This document shows positions 7,045 through 12,277 of a stretch of 12,277 nt of DNA, piece after piece. The position numbers and the translations under genes are program-made. A model generated the notes under the pieces. That model was not told the origin of the DNA. It did no database searches and was given only the letters and a program-made list of their open reading frames with translations. Numbering within the stretch: the first letter of the stretch is position 1; the number at the start of each line of letters is the position of its first letter. The DNA lies in the NCBI GenBank assembly GCA_910585565.1, contig CAJUFC010000054.1:1-12277 (forward strand). Reading direction: 5' to 3'. This stretch comes from an uncultured Eggerthellaceae bacterium. GTDB taxonomy: Bacteria; Actinomycetota; Coriobacteriia; Coriobacteriales; Eggerthellaceae.

Positions 7045-7683
7045 TCAGTTCGCCTTGCCCGCAAGAGCGTTGTACGTCTCGCGGTCCTCCGTGTAGAGGC
7101 GGTTTCTCTCCTCGAAGCCCATCTTGCGGAACTGCTCCTCGGTGATCCCGGCGGATCCCCGCGTCCCACCGGCGGGGAGACGGGTGCCCTCGAAGCGGCC
7201 CGTGCCGCCTTCGGCCTTGAAGTTGTTCGGGTGGGCGGCTTTGAGCGCCTTCACCGCGTCGTCCATGCCGGTGAGTTTCCCGTCGGCCATCGTCACCTCG
7301 GCGTCTCCGCTCTCGATGCGGTACATGAGGTAGTCGACATCCTCGGGGACGGCGCCGGCCGAGAGCAGTTCAACCTTGACGGCGGCGTCCCGCTCGGCCT
7401 TGGCGGCGCGCGCTTCGGCTTCGGCGAGCCTCTGCTCGTAGTCGGCCACCTTGGCCTGCAACCCCTCGTTGTCGGCGGTCGCCTTCTTCATCTCGGCGAT
7501 GAGCGCCTGGGCCTCCTTCAGCTGGTCCGTCGCCTGCTGGTGCTGCCCTTTGAGCTTGCCGTACCGCTCGTCGATGTTCTCCTCGCCGGAGACGTAGATC
7601 TTGTTCTCCCTCATCCCGTCGAGAACGCCCATGACCTGCCCGGCGTCGAACCCGAGCGATTCCAGCAGTTCCTTGAGTCCCAT
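7045..7683 (-). CDS. Capsid scaffolding protein (phage GP20 family)
   Basis: This 212-aa protein guides assembly of the procapsid and leaves before DNA enters. The N-terminus MGLKELLESLGFDAGQV and a following KIYVSGEENIDERYGKLKGQ segment resemble the GP20 minor structural / scaffold family. Residues about 40-102 form a strong coiled coil with heptads of Leu, Ala and charged residues. A segment AVPEDVDYLMYRIESGD at about 113-129 and a Gly-rich flexible linker at about 157-178 precede a short C-terminal helical tail rich in Arg and Glu (EEQFRKMGFEERNRLY), which probably binds the capsid protein. The start is ATG at 7683 with AGGAAAGGAAG just upstream. It is directly before the capsid gene, the usual order. 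Confidence 0.92.
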   Translation of the reverse strand: MGLKELLESLGFDAGQVMGVLDGMRENKIYVSGEENIDERYGKLKGQHQQATDQLKEAQALIAEMKKATADNEGLQAKVADYEQRLAEAEARAAKAERDAAVKVELLSAGAVPEDVDYLMYRIESGDAEVTMADGKLTGMDDAVKALKAAHPNNFKAEGGTGRFEGTRLPAGGTRGSAGITEEQFRKMGFEERNRLYTEDRETYNALAGKAN

Positions 7684-7746
7684 CCTTGCTTCCTTTCCTG
7701 TTCTCCTACGCTTTTCTACGGGGTCGCGTCCCGATCCGAACGGGCC

Positions 7747-7776
7747 TTTTTACGCCCTGCCCGGGGCGTGAAAAAA
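7747..7776. repeat. Second inverted repeat overlapping the terminator T-tract
   Basis: ACGCCC (7752-7757) and GGGCGT (7764-7769) form a 6-bp stem with a 6-base loop. TTTTT (7747-7751) and AAAAAA (7771-7776) can extend it with one bulged base at 7770. On the minus strand the T-tract of the adjacent terminator is the outer left arm of this second hairpin. The plus strand has no T-run after the stem, so I do not read it as a plus-strand terminator. Confidence 0.55.
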
Positions 7777-7794
7777 GCCGCCCCGGAGGACGGC
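7771..7794 (-). terminator. Intrinsic terminator-like hairpin before the scaffold gene
   Basis: On the minus strand GCCGTCC (7794-7788) and GGGCGGC (7783-7777) form a 7-bp GC-rich stem with loop TCCG and one G-T pair. Six T residues (7776-7771) follow at once. This is the standard layout of a Rho-independent terminator. It lies 34 bases after the stop of the 61-aa gene and 88 bases before the scaffold start. It would cut down, not abolish, transcription from upstream unless the phage uses antitermination. Confidence 0.72.
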
Positions 7795-7828
7795 CTGATT
7801 CCATGGTTTCGTTGTGGGTCGGGGGTTC

Positions 7829-8014
7829 CTAGCTGAACGTTTCGGTCGGCTCGGCGCCATCGCCGATACACCGTCCGGCTATGACCGCAACAGCGCAAAA
7901 GACCTCGCGCGTCACCCCGTCGTCGTCTATGTCGTATTCCTCGTCGAGCCATGCGCAGTCACTGCGGCACGGCTGCCCGCTGATGGGGCACCATTGTTTC
8001 TCCCTGAGTGCCAT
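7829..8014 (-). CDS. Small Cys-rich protein of unknown function, 61 aa
   Basis: This small gene starts at ATG 8014, with a strong AGGAGG only 4 bases upstream. Its codons use the same GC-rich third positions as the neighbours, and the frame ends cleanly at 7829. The N-terminal third holds WCPISGQPCRSDCAW, with Cys at 9, 16 and 20, and two more Cys follow at 40 and 49. The five Cys suggest a small metal-binding or otherwise Cys-stabilised fold, though the spacing is not a standard zinc ribbon. The middle is very acidic (DEEYDIDDD). It has no signal peptide or membrane segment. It lies between the MuF/79-aa genes and the scaffold gene, bracketed by terminator-like hairpins. I do not recognise a named family. 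Confidence 0.75.
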   Translation of the reverse strand: MALREKQWCPISGQPCRSDCAWLDEEYDIDDDGVTREVFCAVAVIAGRCIGDGAEPTETFS

Positions 8015-8023
8015 CACACCTCC

Positions 8024-8053
8024 TAGAAAACGAAAGACCCACCGAAGCGGGTC
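8024..8053 (-). terminator. Hairpin with UUCG loop and T-rich tail between the 79-aa and 61-aa genes
   Basis: On the minus strand GACCCGC (8053-8047) pairs with GTGGGTC (8042-8036) around a TTCG loop closed by C-G, the extra-stable C(UUCG)G tetraloop. An interrupted T-tract, TTTCGTTTTCT (8035-8025), follows. The layout is that of an intrinsic terminator with a weak T-tract; it could instead stabilise or mark an RNA end. It starts 26 bases past the 79-aa stop codon and ends just before the ribosome site of the 61-aa gene. Confidence 0.6.
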
Positions 8054-8078
8054 ATGGAAGCGTTTTGTGTTCGGGTTT

Positions 8079-8318
8079 CTAGTACCAGGCGACGCAGGTC
8101 TCTTGAGGGTAGACGTCCTCATCGATCATCTTGTCCATGCGGTGCCACGCGTGTCCGTGGTACTCGCTCCACCAGTCGTCCTTGGATTTCTTGATGATCC
8201 TGCGCTCGCGGGTCTCCTTATTCACGGAAAGCCGGCCGCGATCGGCGGTGCGCAATTCCGGCATGTAGTCGTAGACGACCTCGTCGCCGCTAGCGTCCAC
8301 CAGCTCTATCCACACCAT
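8079..8318 (-). CDS. Small protein of unknown function, 79 aa, downstream of the MuF gene
   Basis: The gene begins at ATG 8318, sharing one base with the MuF stop (TGATG), with GAGG 9 bases upstream; a GTG three bases earlier is also possible. It is therefore probably translated by ribosomes that finish the MuF gene. The protein starts with strands MVWIELVDASG and DEVVYDYMPEL. A basic stretch follows (about 36-46, KETRERRIIKK), then DDWWSEYHGHAWHRMDKMI and a C-terminal CVAWY. It has three Trp near the middle and end and no membrane segment. I do not recognise a characterised family. Candidate roles are a minor head component or, if the MuF tail is a toxin, a neutralising partner; the second is speculation based only on position. 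Confidence 0.78.
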   Translation of the reverse strand: MVWIELVDASGDEVVYDYMPELRTADRGRLSVNKETRERRIIKKSKDDWWSEYHGHAWHRMDKMIDEDVYPQETCVAWY

Positions 8319-9715
8319 CACGCATCACCTCGCTCTCTTAGGTACTCACGAAGCGCTTTTCCGTAATTATACAGCCGATCGGTCTCTTCGTGAGCGTCTT
8401 TATAGGGCATCCCCTGAGCCATCAGATCGTACTCATGGGCTTCGTGCTGCAGGAGGATGCGATCGTGCTCCTGGATGCCGTTTCCGTCTCGCAGGCGCTG
8501 CCACGACAGAGAGATATGGTAGCTCGGCTCGAAGGTCACATGACCCCTCTCCAGGTCGTATTCGTTGATGAACAGGTGATCGTAGGCCTTCTCGACGATG
8601 CTGACGCCGATTCCCGCATTCCTCGCAACCGCCGTCACTTCACGGTCCCTGTCCCGCCGCCGCACCTCCTCGTAATAGGCTTCGGCATGCGCGGTCCTTC
8701 TCACCATTGAAGGATCGTTCCGGTCGTTCAGGGCCCCTGACAGCGCACCGTGCTTCGACGTGAGCTCGTCGTACCGCCGCCTGAAATCCTGGTAGTCCTT
8801 CGCATCCGACAGATCAACGAAACAATGGCTGATCCCGTCCCATTTGGTCGAGCCTTCCCCCTCGGGCATCTTGAGCGCCGCCCTAGCCCTCTGAAGGCAT
8901 ACGCACCGGCAGTTGATGTCCTCCTCGGGACGGCCGAACCTATGCGGCGCCATCGCTTTGCGCCCCGCGACCTCGAACGGCTCATCGATCTCACGGATCT
9001 GTCCGTCCAGCTTTCGGTGGTCCTCGCGGGTGCGGGAGTCCATGGTGGAGTCCCACTGCTTCACCACGTCGGCTCCCGCCGCCTTGGCCTTGCGCATGGC
9101 CTCCAGCCTCGCGTCGGACATCACGCGGCCCTTCTCGGTGCGGGCTACGGTCATAGCCCTCCTGAATGCCTGGTCCGCGCGCCCCTTGACGTTGCGCTTG
9201 ATGTCGGCCTCAAGCGTCGTGCCTGTGACCATGTGCTGCGCGATCTGCGTCGGCGAGGAGCCGTCCGCGAAGCCGCGCGTTATCTCGGCGATGACCTGCC
9301 TCTTGAGCCTGTCGGCGTTTCGGTAGACACGCTTGGAGAGCTTCACGTCGCCCGCGGTCATGGTGCAGGCCCGTGCCGCCTTCGCCTGGTCTATGGGAAA
9401 GGCCAGCGGGATGCCCTGCTTCTGCAGGTTGTAGAGCGATCCGACGAAGCCCTCCTCGTAGCAGGCGTCCAGATACCCTTCGAGCGTGCGGTACGCGCCG
9501 TTGCCCAGGTCGTCGATGATGCCGCCTATCTGCTCGGCGAGCGCCTCCTGGTAGCGCCTCTGGCGGATGCCGGAGAGGTCGTCGCGCTTCGCGAGCTCCG
9601 CGATGCGGGCGTTCACGCGGTCGAGGGCGACCTTGTAATTCCCGCGCATCTCCTCCAGCACGCGCCGCTCGCCTTTGAGCTCCAGCGCGGCGAGCTCCTT
9701 TTCGTACCTATTCAC
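8318..9715 (-). CDS. MuF/SPP1 gp7-type minor head protein with extra C-terminal domain
   Basis: The protein has 465 aa. Residues about 1-190 are helical. The MuF core covers about 190-275: RTEKGRVMSDARLEAM, then KQWDSTMDSRTREDH, a PHRFGRPEEDINCRC ending with Cys pair C269/C271. This is the phage head morphogenesis family, which binds the portal and enters the head, possibly for delivery with DNA. Beyond a linker (about 276-335) comes a separate region at about 340-465, rich in His, Glu and aromatic residues (H380, H400, W405, H417, H424-E425, H427-E428, H442-E443). Such C-terminal extensions on MuF proteins are known to carry toxins in temperate phages; I cannot assign this one. The start is GTG at 9715, overlapping the portal stop by 8 bases, with GGCGG directly upstream and GAGG 12 bases upstream. 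Confidence 0.92.
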   Translation of the reverse strand: MNRYEKELAALELKGERRVLEEMRGNYKVALDRVNARIAELAKRDDLSGIRQRRYQEALAEQIGGIIDDLGNGAYRTLEGYLDACYEEGFVGSLYNLQKQGIPLAFPIDQAKAARACTMTAGDVKLSKRVYRNADRLKRQVIAEITRGFADGSSPTQIAQHMVTGTTLEADIKRNVKGRADQAFRRAMTVARTEKGRVMSDARLEAMRKAKAAGADVVKQWDSTMDSRTREDHRKLDGQIREIDEPFEVAGRKAMAPHRFGRPEEDINCRCVCLQRARAALKMPEGEGSTKWDGISHCFVDLSDAKDYQDFRRRYDELTSKHGALSGALNDRNDPSMVRRTAHAEAYYEEVRRRDRDREVTAVARNAGIGVSIVEKAYDHLFINEYDLERGHVTFEPSYHISLSWQRLRDGNGIQEHDRILLQHEAHEYDLMAQGMPYKDAHEETDRLYNYGKALREYLRERGDA

Positions 9716-11165
9716 CCGCCATCAGGGCCTCTGCAGCCTCCCGTGCGCCCCCGTCCTCGTCGCTCGGGAGCATCGTCCCCACCTCGTCGGCGTCGAGGTC
9801 CAAAACGGCGCACACGGCCTCCAACACGGCCTCGTCCCCGTAGACCGTAGCTGCGTTCAGCAGCGTGGCCACGCGCGTCTGCTGCTCCTGCGCCTCGATG
9901 AGCGCTGTTTGGGCCGTGTCCTGGGCGTTGGTCATCACGATCCGCTCGAAAGACACCTCGACGTCGCTCTGGTCATACGCGGTGCCCTCGAATCGGTTGA
10001 TCTCGTCGATCACGAAAGCGACCATCTGGGAGAGAGCCGCGCGAAGCTGCGTCTCGAACCGGTTGCACTTAAGGTCCAGCAGCGCGTAGGCCGCTTTGAT
10101 GGCCATGTTGGTCGTGGCGGACGTGTCCGCGAGGCCGGCTGTGTTCAGGCCCATGCCGAACTGGTAGATGTTCTCGCGGTCGGTATCCATGTTCGCCTTG
10201 CGCGCGTCGTAGGGGATCTGCACGGTGCGTATGTCGACATCACCGTCCTCCGAGACGCCGACGTGCCTTTTCCGACGCAGGTTCGTGATCATCTCGGTCA
10301 ACGAGCCGTCGTCGCCGCTGTAGCCCTTGACGACGACGTACCCCTCGGTCAGATCCTCAAGGTTGTTGGACAACCCGCATTTCATGAGGTCGTAGTCGTC
10401 GATGATGGCCTTGACGGGAGCGAGATCGGAGATCTGGCGCCTGTTGTTGTCGATGCGCCAGAAAGGGATGCACGCGAAGCCGGAATAGAACTCGCCGCCG
10501 CGCTCGTCGGTCCACTGGCGGTGCGCCTTCGGATTCTCGGGCACATCCGTGTCCGGCGCGAGCGAGCCGTCCGTCCCCGCAAAGTACCACGTCCACGTGT
10601 CGTCCCATACCTGCACGCGCTCCACCTCGGTCGCGCCGTAGTCGACATGGTCGATATAGCGGTACACCACGTAATCGCAATCCGAGGCGGACGAGCGCTC
10701 GCGCACCTCCGCCACGCCCAAGGCCTCCGCGCAGTCGAAGCGCGACGTGCCGTCCTCGGCCGTATAGGCGTACAGATAGCCGAAGCCGTTCTTGCTCGCG
10801 TCGCGGCACGCCTCTGCGAGCGCCGCGTTGAACGCCTCGTCGAAATAAGGGGCCAAAAACGCATCCAGATGTTCGTCCGCGCTTCTGACGTGGCGCTCCC
10901 GCGGGCTTATCAGGTAGTCGACCTTCTGGTCGACCAGTTCAGGGAAGAAGGCGTGCGAGATGCGGACGTTGCTGGCGAAGCGGTCCTCCACGAGCTCGCC
11001 GTCTCCGTCGAAGTAGAAGATCCTGTGTTTCAGGATGTCGTTGTCGCCGTTGTAGTAGCGCTCCCCCACCCTTGCCTGCGCCTTGCGCGGCGAGGACGAG
11101 TCCCGCGCCAGGATGTCGCTTATCTCCTGCACGGTGAGCGGGCATGCGGGACGCACGTCTGTCAT
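9708..11165 (-). CDS. Portal protein (SPP1 gp6-type)
   Basis: This 485-aa protein would form the dodecameric ring through which DNA enters and leaves the head. Features fit the SPP1 gp6-like portal family: an N-terminal helical part with RVGERYYNGDNDILKHRIF at about 31-49, KVDYLISPRE (the portal clip/wing entry, about 80-90), a beta-rich wing with VVYRYIDHVDYGATEVERV and DDTWTWYFAG, then FACIPFWRIDNNRR and the long LAPVKAIIDDYDLMKCGLSN helix. A late helical region (MAIKAAYALLDLKC) matches the crown/stem side. The C-terminus is acidic. The start is ATG at 11165 with AAGGGGGA a few bases upstream, 15 bases after the terminase stop. Placement between terminase and MuF genes is classic. Confidence 0.95.
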   Translation of the reverse strand: MTDVRPACPLTVQEISDILARDSSSPRKAQARVGERYYNGDNDILKHRIFYFDGDGELVEDRFASNVRISHAFFPELVDQKVDYLISPRERHVRSADEHLDAFLAPYFDEAFNAALAEACRDASKNGFGYLYAYTAEDGTSRFDCAEALGVAEVRERSSASDCDYVVYRYIDHVDYGATEVERVQVWDDTWTWYFAGTDGSLAPDTDVPENPKAHRQWTDERGGEFYSGFACIPFWRIDNNRRQISDLAPVKAIIDDYDLMKCGLSNNLEDLTEGYVVVKGYSGDDGSLTEMITNLRRKRHVGVSEDGDVDIRTVQIPYDARKANMDTDRENIYQFGMGLNTAGLADTSATTNMAIKAAYALLDLKCNRFETQLRAALSQMVAFVIDEINRFEGTAYDQSDVEVSFERIVMTNAQDTAQTALIEAQEQQTRVATLLNAATVYGDEAVLEAVCAVLDLDADEVGTMLPSDEDGGAREAAEALMAGE

Positions 11166-11180
11166 CGTTCCCCCTTCTCG

Positions 11181-12277
11181 TCATGAAAGCCATCCGCCCT
11201 GCTTGACGTAGCGCTCCATGCCGTAGCGCATGGCGTCGAGCAGATGGTTGAAGTCGTCTACGGGGACGTTCAACCGCTTGCCAAAGCGATCGGTGTCCCA
11301 TGCGTAACTCGAGAGCTCCGTGATGAGATTCACGCACCTCGGGTGCGCGATGATCCTGAGATCCTGTATGAACTGGATGCCGTTGCGGACGCTGTCGGCG
11401 CCCTTCTTCGCCGCCTTGACGCGCAGTCCGTACCCTTTGAGCTCGTCGATCGACTTGGGCTCGGCCGAGTCCGCCGTGATGCGCTCCTTGCCGTACCCCA
11501 TCTCTTTGACGCGTGCGGCGATCGCTTTGTTCGACATGCCGCGCTCGTACATCTCGTCGAACGCCCAGAGGGTGCCCGACACAGCGTCGTAGAGTCCGCA
11601 GAAAAGCGCACTCGGATCGTTGGTGTACCCGAAATCGAGCCCGAACACCGGCCGCGCCTTCGGATGCGCGCGCCTGACTTCATCGAGATCGAACCGCTCC
11701 TCGCGCCAATTCTCGTAGACGAGCCCTTCTGCCACGCCCCAGTCTCCGAGGCCGGCGACCCGGTAGCGTTTGGGGTTCCGCACCCGCATCCGCTCGAACA
11801 TCCGCCCGTCGGCCTCGTCAAGCCACTCGTTGCACCGATAGTCGGTGGTGGCGGCGAACACGTCAGGATCCGGCCTGTCGAAAAAGCGCCGCTTGATCCA
11901 GTGGCGATCGTTCCACGGGTTCAGCGTGAGCGTGGTCTGCTTCCAAAGACCGTCGGGCATCCGTCCTCTGATGGACTCGTCGAGCGTGTCGAAGTCCGCC
12001 TCGTCCATGACCTCATAGGCCTCTTCGAGCCAAAGCCAGCAGAGGTGCCCCACATCCACCGTGATGGACGCCACTTTGAGGGGGTCGTCCAGCCCGCGGA
12101 ACAGGATCTTCTGGCCGGTTGGCAGATAGACTGCCTCCAAAGGCGATTTCGTGAAGTCCCACAGGTGCGCCACACCGAGCCGAGCCGCCCCCCACTTGAG
12201 ATCGGCGTACTGGCTGTCCTTGATGGAGCGGTACGTCTTGCGCACGCAGAGCAGGTTGGCTTCCGGATGCTTGGCGA
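11181..12277 (-). CDS. terL: Terminase large subunit (partial, N-terminus beyond window)
   Basis: The frame is open from the window edge, so about 364 C-terminal residues are visible and the Walker A motif is missing. The motor ATPase part includes NLLCVRKTYRSIKDS near the start, a Walker B-like LCWLWLEEAYE at about residues 78-88 (counting from 12275) and the coupling motif TLTLNPWND at about 115-123. The RNase H-like nuclease follows: FGLDFGYTNDPSA with Asp at about 214, ITADSAEPKSIDEL with Asp at about 269, and DDFNHLLDAMRYGMER with Asp at about 347. These are the expected three metal-binding acidic sites. It cuts concatemeric DNA and drives it into the head through the portal. An in-frame GTG at 12245 is not the real start because homologous-looking sequence continues upstream. 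Confidence 0.96.
   Translation of the reverse strand, partial: AKHPEANLLCVRKTYRSIKDSQYADLKWGAARLGVAHLWDFTKSPLEAVYLPTGQKILFRGLDDPLKVASITVDVGHLCWLWLEEAYEVMDEADFDTLDESIRGRMPDGLWKQTTLTLNPWNDRHWIKRRFFDRPDPDVFAATTDYRCNEWLDEADGRMFERMRVRNPKRYRVAGLGDWGVAEGLVYENWREERFDLDEVRRAHPKARPVFGLDFGYTNDPSALFCGLYDAVSGTLWAFDEMYERGMSNKAIAARVKEMGYGKERITADSAEPKSIDELKGYGLRVKAAKKGADSVRNGIQFIQDLRIIAHPRCVNLITELSSYAWDTDRFGKRLNVPVDDFNHLLDAMRYGMERYVKQGGWLS

Noticed and set aside
7706..7740. Possible promoter for scaffold/capsid after the terminator (TTCGGA, 16 bases, TAGAAA on the minus strand)
   Set aside because: Both boxes match consensus poorly and such matches arise by chance; not listed as a feature.
8736..8752. MuF C-terminal HEAHE as a zinc protease HExxH motif
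   Set aside because: The spacing is wrong: Glu, not His, follows at the fifth position, so the classic metalloprotease motif is absent.
9675..11186. Long plus-strand open frame (503 codons) across the portal gene
   Set aside because: It is antisense to a clearly recognised portal gene. GC-rich third positions remove stop codons on the opposite strand, and the translation has no recognisable domain.

Overview
The window is one compact block of late structural genes from a tailed phage or prophage with a long non-contractile tail (siphovirus type). Every credible gene is on the minus strand, so the block reads from right (12277) to left (1). The DNA is strongly GC-rich, has clear GGAGG-type ribosome binding sites and uses several GTG starts. 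With the Gram-positive style of gene order this suggests an actinobacterial host, possibly a gut Coriobacteriia (Eggerthella/Gordonibacter-like). That host guess is inference; no host gene is visible.

Layout in the direction of transcription: large terminase (5' end outside the window), SPP1-type portal, MuF minor head protein with an extra C-terminal domain, two small unassigned genes (79 and 61 aa), GP20-type scaffold, major capsid protein (N4-gp56-like), head-tail connector, head closure protein, HK97 gp10-like protein, tail terminator, major tail protein, a pair of tail assembly chaperone frames joined by a likely -1 ribosomal frameshift, tape measure protein, and a ricin B-type lectin tail protein that runs off the left edge.

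The genes form a DNA packaging, head, neck and tail assembly line. Terminase pumps DNA through the portal. Scaffold and capsid protein build the shell around the portal and MuF protein. Four small neck proteins close the head and join it to the tail tube. The chaperones load tube protein onto the tape measure. The lectin sits where distal tail or adsorption proteins are normally encoded, so it probably recognises sugars on the host surface.

Genes are tightly packed, with overlapping stop/start codons (GTGA, ATGA, TGATG) at many junctions. The only notable intergenic stretches flank the 61-aa gene (64 and 145 bases), and each holds a terminator-like hairpin on the coding strand. No stretch over 300 bases lacks a gene. 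I saw no tRNA, rRNA, CRISPR array, insertion sequence, integrase, lysis or repressor gene, and no attachment site.

The most interesting points are the complete three-repeat ricin B lectin just after the tape measure gene, the frameshift cassette (T TTT TTC with an upstream GGAGGG and nearby hairpins), the His/Glu-rich C-terminal domain on the MuF protein, and the hairpin-bracketed Cys-rich small gene.
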